From Aquibacillus rhizosphaerae (lineage in GTDB: Bacteria > Bacillota > Bacilli > Bacillales > Amphibacillaceae): a stretch of 64,000 nt of DNA. The stretch lies in assembly GCF_030282825.1 (NCBI RefSeq), contig NZ_JASTZU010000063.1, positions 186,001 through 250,000 of the forward strand, written 5' to 3'. Below are positions 9,469 to 18,135 of this stretch, piece by piece. Each line of letters starts with the position of its first letter. Within the stretch, counting starts at the first letter, position 1. A program made the translations under genes and the position numbers. Below the pieces are notes generated by a model. It did not search any database. It was not told where the DNA came from and saw only the letters and a list, made by a program, of their open reading frames with translations.

Positions 9469-9755
9469 CTATATTCCAAAGCGATTGTAGTGACAAATAG
9501 AAATAAATGCGATAAAATATATATTTAATACTCTATACTATCCATATAGTAATTATCGTGATATATACCTGTTTATTAATTTCTAAGTATTTCTATTTTC
9601 TTTTTATGCTCAAGTATCATAAAATAGTAATAGAAACACAATTAGAAAAATAGGGTTGAATATAATCAATATGGGGTATGTTGTTATTAAGGATTTTAAA
9701 ACTAGGTGAAGTTATCCCTTCCACCTAATTATCTTTTAGAAGGGAGTGTCAAGAA
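9469..9755. other. Leader and intergenic region upstream of mecA
   Basis: No gene is visible. TATAAT at 9661-9666 is a candidate -10 without a clear -35. Downstream, TCCCTTC (9715-9721) can pair with GAAGGGA (9739-9745), which is the mecA ribosome binding site. An alternative small hairpin, AGGTG/CACCT (9704-9708 with 9722-9726), would hold the TCCCTTC segment in its loop. Confidence 0.45.
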
Positions 9756-10442
9756 ATGGAAATAGAGAGAATTAACGAAAATACGGTTAAATTTTATATT
9801 TCGTATTTAGATATTGAAGACCGCGGCTTTGACCGTGAAGAAATTTGGTATAATCGTGAAAAAAGCGAACAACTTTTTTGGCAAGTAATGGATGAAGTAA
9901 ATTACAATGATGATGATTTTAATATAGATGGACCATTATGGATTCAAGTGCAGGCACTAGATAAAGGGTTGGAGATTGTTGTAACAAAAGCACAAATCTC
10001 TAAGGATGGTCAGAACTTGGAACTACCAACCGAAAATGGTAAAACAATTGACATGCCTGTTGATGAAAAGATTGAGTCATTACTAGATGAAAAGTTTGGT
10101 AATAATCAAGAGGACGGAGATTCTCCTGAAAATAATGCCCAAATTGATCTTTCATTTGTTGTGAGCTTCGCAGACTTTGAAGATGTAATACAATTAAGTC
10201 ACTACTTTCCTTCCGTTGAAGGCCTAACAGATACCTTGTACCATTTTGAAGATAAATACTTGCTTCTATTACAGTTTGATGATGAGCAGTTAACTGATGA
10301 AGAACAAGAAAACATTCTTAGTCAAATTTTAGAATTTGGTCAAGAGTCAAACATGACAATTTATCGATTAGAAGAGTACGGTAAAGTAATTTTCGATAGC
10401 GAATCTCTAATGCAAGTTAAAAAGTACTTTCCTATTAAGTAA
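9756..10442 (+). CDS. mecA: Adaptor protein MecA
   Basis: Adaptor that targets substrates such as the competence factor ComK to the ClpCP protease. The 228-residue protein has the typical N-terminal substrate-binding domain (MEIERINENTVKFYISYLDI), a charged linker around residues 110-135 (NNQEDGDSPENN) and a C-terminal ClpC-binding domain. Start ATG follows GAAGGGAG. Its position between spx and coiA is as in B. subtilis. The leader may fold over the ribosome binding site (see the preceding region). A terminator follows directly. Confidence 0.96.
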   Translation: MEIERINENTVKFYISYLDIEDRGFDREEIWYNREKSEQLFWQVMDEVNYNDDDFNIDGPLWIQVQALDKGLEIVVTKAQISKDGQNLELPTENGKTIDMPVDEKIESLLDEKFGNNQEDGDSPENNAQIDLSFVVSFADFEDVIQLSHYFPSVEGLTDTLYHFEDKYLLLLQFDDEQLTDEEQENILSQILEFGQESNMTIYRLEEYGKVIFDSESLMQVKKYFPIK

Positions 10443-10476
10443 CAGGCACTCATTAGTTTGAGGGCCTGTTTTTTTT
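10441..10476 (+). terminator. Terminator after mecA
   Basis: AACAGGC (10441-10447) pairs with GCCTGTT (10464-10470), with an inner CTCA/TGAG pair, then an 8-base T run. Confidence 0.85.
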
Positions 10477-10625
10477 GGAACAAATTTAGGTTAATGTTCA
10501 ATTAGCTTTGTCTCAAATTTGTGAACGTATATTAGTCTCACTAAACTTTTTTGTGGAATTAAAAAAGGATTTCTCTAATCAATATAGAAATAATTAAACA
10601 ATTATAGAAAGGATGATGTGATAGC

Positions 10626-11804
10626 ATGTTGCAAGCAATAGATCAAAAGGGAGACTATATAATACTAGCATTATTACCTAGTACTGAAGTTCAACGATAT
10701 AAGCAGGAGAAATATTTTTACTGTCCAATGTGCAAGGCACCTGTAATAGTTAAAGCAGGTTCTAAAACAATTGCACACTTTGCCCATCATAAAAAAAGCC
10801 TATGTCCAAACTCATCGGGAGGTGAAGGTGAATATCATGAACGTGGTAAACTTCATTTGTACCAATGGCTAAAAGGACAAGGATTAGCGGTATGGTTAGA
10901 ATGGTACATATCACATATAAAACAACGGCCAGATATATTACTTAAGGTTGGTAAGAAAGTTATCGCAATTGAGTATCAATGTGCACGTATAACAATGAAT
11001 GAATTTATTCAAAGAAACAAGGGATATCATCAAATGAATATAACTCCGATTTGGATTCTTGGTGGTAATCGAATGACAAGAAAATCCTCTTCCTATTTAT
11101 CAATGTCATCATCTGATCTTCTGTTTCTACATCAATTTTCCTCTGACTTACCTCTTACTATTTATTACTACTGTCCAGATAATCTCCAATTTGCATGTTT
11201 TCATCATATACAAACAACTGGAACGAAGCGAACAATAGGAGAATTAGTCTTTAGAAGTCTTCATGATATGAATTTTAATGACTTATTTAGAAAATACTAC
11301 TTTAATAAAATAAATATATATGAAAATTGGAAAAAACAAATGTATGAGCGTCGGATAAAGCCCGTTCATTATATCGGAAGAAAAGAAAAACAATGGAGAC
11401 AATGGTTATATGTACAAAAAATTAACGCTAATTTAATTCCCTCCATTTGTCATCTGCCAATTGCAACACAGTGGAGGATGATGACGGCACCTTGGATTTG
11501 GCAAAGCAGATTATTGATAAGTTTATTTCAAGATAAAAAATATGTTACACTTCAATCTTGCCACCACATACTATCAAATCATATGCATAATAAGTCTTTA
11601 TTTCCCCTCATACATGGTCCGAATGATCCCGTCTCTGAGTATCTCACTTTACTTGTAAAACTCCACACTTTGAAACAGATTAGTGATACACGATATTATG
11701 TATCCAAGCAAATTACATTTCCAAAGACAGTCGATATGGCGATTGATGAAGACAATCAACTAATTAAGCAAATGTTATCTCCAAGTTTTCTTACGCATGA
11801 TTAA
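10626..11804 (+). CDS. coiA: Competence protein CoiA-like nuclease
   Basis: CoiA-family protein required for DNA uptake or recombination during competence in other Firmicutes. The 392-residue sequence begins with a metal-binding-like segment (Cys33-Pro-Met-Cys36, His51, His54, His55, Cys60). A PD-(D/E)XK-type nuclease core follows: HERGK near residue 71, RPD with Asp103, and Glu116-Tyr-Gln118. The C-terminal half is poorly conserved and rich in aromatic residues. ATG at 10626 follows AGAAAGGATG. The neighbourhood (mecA before, pepF after) matches B. subtilis yjbF. I could not identify a convincing ComK box upstream. Confidence 0.9.
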   Translation: MLQAIDQKGDYIILALLPSTEVQRYKQEKYFYCPMCKAPVIVKAGSKTIAHFAHHKKSLCPNSSGGEGEYHERGKLHLYQWLKGQGLAVWLEWYISHIKQRPDILLKVGKKVIAIEYQCARITMNEFIQRNKGYHQMNITPIWILGGNRMTRKSSSYLSMSSSDLLFLHQFSSDLPLTIYYYCPDNLQFACFHHIQTTGTKRTIGELVFRSLHDMNFNDLFRKYYFNKINIYENWKKQMYERRIKPVHYIGRKEKQWRQWLYVQKINANLIPSICHLPIATQWRMMTAPWIWQSRLLISLFQDKKYVTLQSCHHILSNHMHNKSLFPLIHGPNDPVSEYLTLLVKLHTLKQISDTRYYVSKQITFPKTVDMAIDEDNQLIKQMLSPSFLTHD

Positions 11805-11930
11805 CAGGTAGATACGATATAATAATAGTGGAGTGAGTTTTGAAAAAAGGATATTCTGTAAATGTATCGAAATAGGTTGTATAGGTTAAATGTTAAATGA
11901 ATAGTTTTACTGAATGAAGGAGGATTAATT

Positions 11931-13748
11931 ATGTCACAAACAACCAAAGAATTAAAAAACCGAAAGCAAGTATCAGAAGAAAACACATGGAAACTAGAAG
12001 ATATTTTTGCATCAGATCAAGCATGGGAAAAAGAGCTAGATGATTTAAAAGAGCAAATTCCAGCTTTTAAAGCATATCAAGGAAAAATTGCTGAATCAGC
12101 GGAATCTTTATATGGGCTATTAAAACTTCAAGATGAAGTATCTCAAAGAATTGGAAAGTTATATACATATGCTCATATGAGGTATGATCAAGACACGACT
12201 AATTCTTTTTATCAGGCACTTAATGGCAAAGCAGAAAGTGCTATTACACAAGCTTCAAGTGCAATGAGCTTTATCGTCCCAGAAATCTTATCTATCGATG
12301 AGGAAACGTTAAATAAGTTCTTGGAAGAAAAGCAAGAATTAAAGCTTTATAAACATGCTTTAGGTGAAATTACAAGACAACGTCCACATATCCTTAGTCA
12401 AAAAGAAGAGGAGTTATTAGCTGAAGCATCCGAAGTTATGGAAAATTCCGCGCAAACGTTTGGTATGCTGAACAATGCAGATTTAACTTTTCCTTGCGTA
12501 AAAGATGAAGAAGGTAATGAAGTAGAACTTACACACGGCCGTTACATTAACTTTTTAGAGTCTGATAAGCAAGAAGTAAGAAGAGATGCATTTAAAGCTA
12601 TGTATGGCACGTTTGGCAGTTTTAAGAACACATTCTCATCTACACTATCAGGCGCAGTTAAGAAAAACAATTTTTATGCTAAAGTTCGTAATTATGATTC
12701 TGCAAGGCATGCTGCATTAAACAATAATAATATTCCTGAGCAGGTGTACGATAATCTTGTTGAGTCTATAAATGAAAGGATTTCTTTACTTCACCGCTAT
12801 GTGGCTTTACGTAAAAGAGTCCTAAACCTTGAAGAGCTTCATATGTATGATTTATATACACCATTAGTCAAAAATGTAAAAATGAAGTTCTCATATGAAG
12901 AAGCGCAATCTCATATTTTAAAAGGATTAGAACCGCTTGGTGAAGAGTATGTAAAACGAGTAAAAGAAGGATTTGATAATCGCTGGATTGATGTCGAAGA
13001 AAATAAAGGGAAAAGAAGTGGAGCATACTCTTCAGGTGCTTACGGAACGAATCCTTATATTTTAATGAATTGGCAGGATAACTTAAATAATTTATTCACG
13101 CTCGGTCATGAATTAGGGCACTCATTACACAGCTATTACACTAGAGAAAACCAGCCGTTTCGTTATGGAAACTATTCCATTTTTGTAGCAGAAGTTGCCT
13201 CGACCTGTAATGAAGCATTGTTAAATGAATATATGATAAATCAAACAACAGATGAAAAAGAAAAATTGTTTTTAATAAATAACTTTCTTGAAGGGTTCCG
13301 TGGAACTGTATTTAGACAGACAATGTTTGCTGAATATGAGCATAGTATTCATGTTCTTGCTCAAAATGGTGAAGCTTTGACAGCAGATAAACTTACTGAA
13401 GTGTATTATGATTTAAACAAAAAATACTTTGGTGATGAATTAATTATTGATGAAGAAATCGGTTTAGAGTGGGCTCGTATCCCACATTTCTATTACAATT
13501 ATTACGTATATCAATATGCAACAGGTTATGCTGCAGCTCAGTCTTTGGCTTCACAAATACTTAAGGAAAAAGGGCCGGCGGTAGAGCGATATTTGGATTT
13601 CCTAAAAGCGGGAAATAGTGATTATCCAATAGAAGTGTTAAAGCGAGCTGGTGTTAACATGACAGAAAAGGCACCAATTTTGTCCGCTCTAGATGTCTTT
13701 GAAGATAAATTAGAAGAAATGGAAAAATTGTTAGATAAAATGGAATAA
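11931..13748 (+). CDS. pepF: Oligoendopeptidase F (M3 family zinc peptidase)
   Basis: Cytoplasmic metallopeptidase that degrades short peptides, such as those brought in by Opp. The 605-residue protein has the zinc-binding motif HELGH (about residues 392-396) within LFTLGHELGHSLHSYYT; a downstream glutamate in EVASTCNEALL is the likely third ligand. Start ATG follows GAAGGAGG. Full family length with no interruption. It shares a bidirectional terminator with the small opposing gene. Confidence 0.95.
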   Translation: MSQTTKELKNRKQVSEENTWKLEDIFASDQAWEKELDDLKEQIPAFKAYQGKIAESAESLYGLLKLQDEVSQRIGKLYTYAHMRYDQDTTNSFYQALNGKAESAITQASSAMSFIVPEILSIDEETLNKFLEEKQELKLYKHALGEITRQRPHILSQKEEELLAEASEVMENSAQTFGMLNNADLTFPCVKDEEGNEVELTHGRYINFLESDKQEVRRDAFKAMYGTFGSFKNTFSSTLSGAVKKNNFYAKVRNYDSARHAALNNNNIPEQVYDNLVESINERISLLHRYVALRKRVLNLEELHMYDLYTPLVKNVKMKFSYEEAQSHILKGLEPLGEEYVKRVKEGFDNRWIDVEENKGKRSGAYSSGAYGTNPYILMNWQDNLNNLFTLGHELGHSLHSYYTRENQPFRYGNYSIFVAEVASTCNEALLNEYMINQTTDEKEKLFLINNFLEGFRGTVFRQTMFAEYEHSIHVLAQNGEALTADKLTEVYYDLNKKYFGDELIIDEEIGLEWARIPHFYYNYYVYQYATGYAAAQSLASQILKEKGPAVERYLDFLKAGNSDYPIEVLKRAGVNMTEKAPILSALDVFEDKLEEMEKLLDKME

Positions 13749-13754
13749 GTTAAA

Positions 13755-13794
13755 AAAATCAAGATGACTGCTGGCATGCAGTCATCTTGATTTT
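13755..13794. terminator. Bidirectional terminator, pepF / 58-residue gene
   Basis: A 17-base perfect stem (13755-13771 with 13778-13794) with a 6-base loop, A-rich on the left and T-rich on the right. The right arm overlaps the stop codon of the minus-strand small gene. Confidence 0.9.
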
Positions 13795-13969
13795 ACTTAA
13801 ATCCTCGAAAAGCTCTTCTCCGAGTGAAAGAAAAAAGTGTTAAATAAATTGATATCAATAACATAGGAAATGTTATGATCATGGGAATAAGCCTCATTAA
13901 TCCAAAAATGTTAAAACAAAAGGCTACTAGTGTTAAGACAAGAAAAAAGTAAGGAAAGAAGCGCTCCAT
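13793..13969 (-). CDS. Small two-helix membrane protein, 58 residues
   Basis: A 58-residue protein (MERFFPYFFLVLTLVAFCFN at the N-terminus) with two predicted membrane helices and a basic tail (RRRAFRGFK). An excellent ribosome binding site (AAGGAGGG, 5-6 bases before ATG) makes it real. By position, between pepF and the RoxS RNA, it corresponds to B. subtilis yizD; this is positional inference and sequence similarity was not checked. Function unknown. Its stop lies inside the terminator stem shared with pepF. Confidence 0.8.
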   Translation of the reverse strand: MERFFPYFFLVLTLVAFCFNIFGLMRLIPMIITFPMLLISIYLTLFSFTRRRAFRGFK

Positions 13970-14045
13970 TAAAAACCCTCCTTTTTCAGGTATATAAGAT
14001 AATAAAATGTATGAGTTAAATTTAGAAAATAGAAGTGTGACAGTT

Positions 14046-14063
14046 TTGTGAATTAATACACAA
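14046..14063 (+). promoter_or_regulatory. Rex operator upstream of roxS
   Basis: TTGTGAATTAATACACAA matches 17 of 18 positions of the Rex consensus TTGTGAAWWWWTTCACAA. It ends five bases before the -35 of the roxS promoter. Rex is the NADH/NAD-sensing repressor, and B. subtilis roxS is a known Rex target. Confidence 0.85.
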
Positions 14064-14068
14064 TGCTA

Positions 14069-14097
14069 TTGCATAATGGATAATACCCTGTTATATT
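14069..14097 (+). promoter_or_regulatory. roxS promoter (sigma-A type)
   Basis: TTGCAT at 14069-14074 and TATATT at 14092-14097, separated by 17 bases. The expected transcription start is near 14104. Confidence 0.75.
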
Positions 14098-14103
14098 TTA
14101 ATT

Positions 14104-14218
14104 GTGAGATGTTTAACAAACAAAAACCCCTTTGTTTGACCTGAAACTTTCTCCCATCCCCCCTTGTCTAGAAATAGACTAGGAAAAAAGATATGTCAAA
14201 GGCATATCTTTTTTATTT
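14104..14218 (+). ncRNA. roxS: RoxS/RsaE regulatory small RNA
   Basis: About 110-base trans-acting RNA that binds C-rich loops to the ribosome binding sites of metabolic mRNAs under redox or NO stress. Visible features: the conserved core with CAAACA and TGTTTG closing a loop that contains ACCCC (14117-14138); the single-stranded C-rich stretch TTTCTCCCATCCCCCC (14148-14163); a GTCTA-GAAA-TAGAC tetraloop hairpin (14166-14179); and a terminator AAAAAAGATATG/CATATCTTTTTT (14184-14195 with 14203-14214). The first two elements closely match what I recall of S. aureus RsaE and B. subtilis RoxS, and the location next to yjbH is the B. subtilis location. It has its own promoter and a Rex site. The terminator hairpin is lineage-specific. 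Confidence 0.9.
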
Positions 14219-14269
14219 TTTTCAGCTAATCGCTCTAAAACAATGGAGTAGATTAACTTAATTTTAATC

Positions 14270-14296
14270 AAAAAAAACCCTTGATAATAACAAGGG
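14270..14296 (-). terminator. Terminator of the yjbIH operon
   Basis: CCCTTG (14278-14283) pairs with CAAGGG (14291-14296); on the minus strand it is followed by an 8-base T run. Confidence 0.8.
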
Positions 14297-14299
14297 CAA

Positions 14300-15193
14300 T
14301 TATTGCACATACTTCCAAAAACAACCGTACTTGACGGGGACTTTTTCTACCATTTGTTTAATTTGTAGTTTCTTCATTTCTTTTTCAGCTTTTTCATTGG
14401 ACCAATCATATACAACAGCAATTTCGTTTGTACCTACAAAGTCATAATGGGATAAGAAATCTTCAAGCGAAGGTTTTTGAGCAGGTGTTGGATCTTTTTG
14501 TAGCATCTGCTTAAGCACTCTTACATAAATTTCGTAAGGATAAAGTCCAGATAATTTTAAACCTTCTTCTTCTTCAGATTCATTAAAGTAGACCATTGTT
14601 GGAATGTATTCTACATCCATTTCTTTAGTTAGTTTTAAATCACATTGCAAGGCCTTTCTAGCAGAGGTTGAATATAAATCATTTTTAAATTCTTCTATAT
14701 CTAACTTTGCTTCTTCCGCGCATTTAGTAAGAACACTCTCTTTAGAGATATCTTTCTTATCGAGAAATACATATTCTTGAAGTTTCCTTAGAAATTTTCT
14801 CCCGGCTTTTTTACCTTGCAATTCTGCAGCTTTAATTGCAAGAGATGCTATCCATGGAAATGAAATAGGGTTCTCAATCCATAGGTCTCCATCACAACTC
14901 ATACCGGTACGACTAGCTGTTTTTTCCCATATATCTTTAAGTTTTTTTGGTTTATCAAATTTATCTTTATTTAAGGTAGCTAACTGACCACTTAGAATCG
15001 TACGAATAGTGAAGAACCTACCGTATTCAATAGATAATTTCTTTAAATATGGTTCTAAAGACCAACATTCTGGACATAGCGGATCAACAAAAACATATAA
15101 CTCAACTGGTTTTTTTAACAGATCGAAAAAGCCATACTGTGCCGTAGTATTTGTTTCTTGCTTATTTGATGGCCCAGATGGGTTCCAAATCAC
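14300..15193 (-). CDS. yjbH: Spx adaptor YjbH (DsbA-like thioredoxin fold)
   Basis: Adaptor that presents Spx to ClpXP for degradation. The 297-residue protein keeps the thioredoxin-fold active-site-like Cys40-Pro-Glu-Cys43 ([17 protein letters not shown]). The N-terminal 25 residues lack the His/Cys-rich stretch described for B. subtilis YjbH. The GTG start at 15193 overlaps the yjbI TGA by four bases (GTGA) and follows AAGGAG. Cotranscribed with yjbI; Spx itself is encoded at 9.0 kb on the other strand. Confidence 0.92.
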   Translation of the reverse strand: MIWNPSGPSNKQETNTTAQYGFFDLLKKPVELYVFVDPLCPECWSLEPYLKKLSIEYGRFFTIRTILSGQLATLNKDKFDKPKKLKDIWEKTASRTGMSCDGDLWIENPISFPWIASLAIKAAELQGKKAGRKFLRKLQEYVFLDKKDISKESVLTKCAEEAKLDIEEFKNDLYSTSARKALQCDLKLTKEMDVEYIPTMVYFNESEEEEGLKLSGLYPYEIYVRVLKQMLQKDPTPAQKPSLEDFLSHYDFVGTNEIAVVYDWSNEKAEKEMKKLQIKQMVEKVPVKYGCFWKYVQ

Positions 15194-15585
15194 ATCGATT
15201 CTCCTTTCTGTTCTTCCGGTGTATTCATCATATGTTGAGCGGTTAATGTTAAACGTTCAAACATCACACTTTTATAAGGCTCTTCTATAGAAATCTCTTC
15301 TAAAGCTTCCTTCATGCAAGACAACCATGCATCTTTTCTTGATGGTGTTATTGGAAACTCCATATGTCTTCTTCTTAACATTGGATGTCCATGTTCTTCA
15401 ATATATAAAGCGGGTCCGCCAAAAAATTGTGTTAGGAATTGCTTTTGCTTTCTTGCAGTTTCAGTTAAATCAACAGGAAAAATAGGAGCTAACTCTGAAT
15501 GGTTTGCAACTTTTGCATAAAATGCATCCACCAAAGTATCTATTTTTTCCTGTCCTCCAATAGCTTCATAAATGCTACCTGTCAT
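15190..15585 (-). CDS. yjbI: Truncated haemoglobin YjbI (group II)
   Basis: Haem-binding truncated globin of 131 residues, thought to handle oxygen, NO or peroxide. The family pattern is clear: [19 protein letters not shown] at the start, [20 protein letters not shown] in the middle and the proximal histidine His74 in [12 protein letters not shown] at 15585 ([11 protein letters not shown]) with AAGGG upstream is preferred over an in-frame TTG at 15603. Overlaps yjbH by four bases; the pairing with yjbH is conserved in Bacillus. Confidence 0.93.
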   Translation of the reverse strand: MTGSIYEAIGGQEKIDTLVDAFYAKVANHSELAPIFPVDLTETARKQKQFLTQFFGGPALYIEEHGHPMLRRRHMEFPITPSRKDAWLSCMKEALEEISIEEPYKSVMFERLTLTAQHMMNTPEEQKGESM

Positions 15586-15739
15586 ATATAACAAACCCTT
15601 CAACCGTATCGTGATATAGTACTGTTCATTTGTAATTTATTGTAACAGGCAATGGTTAACTTGGGCAACTTATCTGTTTGAACAGCTTCAAGCTTTATAG
15701 GTAATATGAAGGAGAATACATACCTAGTAAAATAATGTG

Positions 15740-16309
15740 TTAAAGTGTTGAATAAAAGCGTTTAATTTTATTTGGAGTAACTCTTTTAGGAATATTATGT
15801 TCATTTAATAGGTTATTAAAAATGGTTTCCCCATGATTTTTGTTCTTTGCTTCAATCTCCAATTCATAATCAGACGTATTACTATAGCTACTGTAGTCTA
15901 GAACAATAGTAGTATCTTTATAAGTAGTCTCTAAACGGTGTGTTGAAAGTTTTCCACCATAGTGTAAATCAGCAAAATCAACGCCTAATTGGTTGAGTTG
16001 TTTTGCGACATGTGGTTTTGGAATAATATCATTATTGAACCATGAATGTGCTTCGGCTTCGGATAATGTATCATGAGTTTCAAGCAAGCCTTCTGGATGT
16101 GGTTCTTTTAATGTTAGCTGAAATAAATGATTTTTTTCACGAATTCGAAGAGCGGAATTTTTTTCCTTTAGTTTAAAATCTTTTGTTTCAAAGTAGTGGT
16201 TAGTCTGAATGATTGCATCTTCTTTTTTAAATTCAAAATATTGAAGTAGTTGCTCATATTCCGTTTCTGTTAACAAATTTTTAAATTCAATTTCGATTTC
16301 CTGCGCCAT
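15740..16309 (-). CDS. yjbK: CYTH-domain protein YjbK
   Basis: A 189-residue CYTH (triphosphate tunnel metalloenzyme) protein. The defining ExExK motif is visible as Glu6-Ile-Glu8-Phe-Lys10 in QEIEIEFKNLL, followed by ALRIREKN and LTLKEP, whose basic residues line the tunnel. Family members bind triphosphates or polyphosphate; the substrate here is unknown. ATG with GGGGGAT upstream. Divergent from the relQ-nadF operon, as in B. subtilis. Confidence 0.9.
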   Translation of the reverse strand: MAQEIEIEFKNLLTETEYEQLLQYFEFKKEDAIIQTNHYFETKDFKLKEKNSALRIREKNHLFQLTLKEPHPEGLLETHDTLSEAEAHSWFNNDIIPKPHVAKQLNQLGVDFADLHYGGKLSTHRLETTYKDTTIVLDYSSYSNTSDYELEIEAKNKNHGETIFNNLLNEHNIPKRVTPNKIKRFYSTL

Positions 16310-16648
16310 ATTTAAGAATCCCCCTGTATTTGTGTTTATTTATATTTTGTAGAATTTATTAAGAAATTGCAAAAGTTAACTATCTCTATACCTTAATATT
16401 TGTCTCTAGTATATGGAGTTTAAAGAATATTAACAGGTATGAGGGGTGTATTGTTGATAATTTAAAAGATTAAATCTAAGTATCTTCCTTAATGAGAAGA
16501 TACTATAAAAATAGGACAACATATAAGAATAGGAAAGATTCTACAAAGTAGGATGTAACCGACTTTTTGTTCACTTTGTGATACAATTATATTAAAAGAT
16601 TTCATTCATGTGATATGCTGAAAGAGATGATAAAAGGTGGTGCATGCT
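16310..16648. other. Divergent intergenic region yjbK / relQ
   Basis: No gene or repeat is visible. A -10-like TACAAT (16582-16587) precedes relQ without a good -35. The region is expected to hold divergent promoters. Confidence 0.4.
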
Positions 16649-17269
16649 ATGAATTGGGAGGCTTTTTTGGCACCTTATGTGCAGGTAGTTGAAGAGTTGA
16701 AAGTTAAATTAAGAGGTATGAGAGCACAATTCGAATATGAATCCAAACACTCCCCAATTGAGTTTGTTACTGGGAGAGTTAAGCCTTTGACAAGTATTTT
16801 GGAAAAGGCTAGCTTAAAAAATCTACCCATGAATAAACTGGAGGAAGAAATCCAAGATATTGCTGGGGTAAGAGTGGTTTGCCAATTTGTAGATGATATC
16901 TATACTATTATTAACATGTTACGATCAAGAAATGACTTTCAAATTATTGAAGAAAAAGACTACATAAGAGAAAAAAAGGACAGTGGTTATAGATCTTACC
17001 ACATTATCATAAGATATCCTGTTGCAACGATACGTGGTGAGAAACAAGTAATTGCAGAAATACAAATACGAACATTAGCGATGAACTTTTGGGCAACAAA
17101 CGAGCACTCTTTAAATTATAAATATGATGGTCAGATTCCTAGTGATGTAAAAGCAAGGTTGAAACGTGCAGCTGAGGCCGCTTTTAAGCTTGATGAAGAG
17201 ATGTCGAAAATCAAAGATGAAGTACAAGAAGCTCAACGGGTTTTTTATCAAAATAAAAATAAACACTAA
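16649..17269 (+). CDS. relQ: Small alarmone synthetase RelQ (YjbM/SasB)
   Basis: Single-domain GTP pyrophosphokinase of 206 residues that makes (p)ppGpp from ATP and GDP or GTP. The RelA/SpoT synthetase motifs are visible: [34 protein letters not shown] and [20 protein letters not shown]. It lacks a hydrolase domain, as expected for small alarmone synthetases. ATG at 16649 ([10 protein letters not shown]) follows AAAGGTGG; GTG codons at 16637 and 16640 lie in the ribosome binding region. The TAA stop overlaps an ATG of nadF (TAATG). Confidence 0.94.
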   Translation: MNWEAFLAPYVQVVEELKVKLRGMRAQFEYESKHSPIEFVTGRVKPLTSILEKASLKNLPMNKLEEEIQDIAGVRVVCQFVDDIYTIINMLRSRNDFQIIEEKDYIREKKDSGYRSYHIIIRYPVATIRGEKQVIAEIQIRTLAMNFWATNEHSLNYKYDGQIPSDVKARLKRAAEAAFKLDEEMSKIKDEVQEAQRVFYQNKNKH

Positions 17270-17292
17270 TGAAGGGAGCCCTTCCTAATACT

Positions 17293-18096
17293 ATGAAATT
17301 TTCAATTACATCTAAAGGTGATAGAAAGTCCGAGGATATCAAAAAAAGAATTATTCAATATTTAGAAGACTTTGAATTGGAATATGATAAAGAGGAACCT
17401 GATCTAGCAATATCTGTAGGTGGTGACGGGACATTTCTTGAAGCCTTTCATACCTATAGTGATCGCTTGGAACGCACTGCGTTTATAGGTGTTCATACAG
17501 GGCACTTAGGTTTTTATGCTGATTGGGTACCTGATGAGGTGGAAAAGCTAGTTATCGAAATTGCGAAAAATCCATATCAAATTATTGAATATCCATTATT
17601 AGAAATACAGATACATCCAAAAAATGGTGGAGAGATAGATCGATACTTAGCTTTGAATGAAGGGTCTGTTAAGACTGCAGAAGGTTCCGTTGTGCTTGAT
17701 GTAAATATCAAGGGAGAGCATTTTGAGCGTTTTCGTGGTGATGGCTTATGTATTTCTACACCTTCTGGAAGTACGGCATATAATAAAGCCCTAGGAGGCG
17801 GTATTATCCACCCGTCACTAGAAACGATTCAGGTTACAGAGATGGCCTCGATTAACAATCGGGTTTTTCGTACAGTTGGTTCTCCATTAATATTACCAAA
17901 ACATCATGTTTGTGAACTTATACCAATTCATGATGACCGGAGTTTTTTAATTACCGTCGACCATATAACGAAAACATATACAGATGTCAGATCTATAGAA
18001 TGCAGTGTATCAGACAAAAAAATCCGATTTGCTAGATTTCGTTCTTTTCCATTTTGGAAGAGGGTACATGATTCATTTATATCAGATGAACGGTAG
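17293..18096 (+). CDS. nadF: NAD kinase
   Basis: ATP-dependent NAD kinase producing NADP. The [11 protein letters not shown] motif (nucleotide binding), the NEGS motif ([13 protein letters not shown]) and [21 protein letters not shown] are all present. The start at 17293 ([10 protein letters not shown]) matches the B. subtilis NadF N-terminus, giving 267 residues. An in-frame ATG at 17269 overlaps the relQ stop and could serve as a coupled start. The ribosome binding site GAAGGGAG lies in a palindrome GAAGGG-AG-CCCTTC (17271-17284). Second gene of the relQ-nadF-rluA-type operon. Confidence 0.93.
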   Translation: MKFSITSKGDRKSEDIKKRIIQYLEDFELEYDKEEPDLAISVGGDGTFLEAFHTYSDRLERTAFIGVHTGHLGFYADWVPDEVEKLVIEIAKNPYQIIEYPLLEIQIHPKNGGEIDRYLALNEGSVKTAEGSVVLDVNIKGEHFERFRGDGLCISTPSGSTAYNKALGGGIIHPSLETIQVTEMASINNRVFRTVGSPLILPKHHVCELIPIHDDRSFLITVDHITKTYTDVRSIECSVSDKKIRFARFRSFPFWKRVHDSFISDER

Positions 18097-18135
18097 ATAA
18101 TTTAGCTTAGTAGTACTTAGAAGGGTGACAACATT

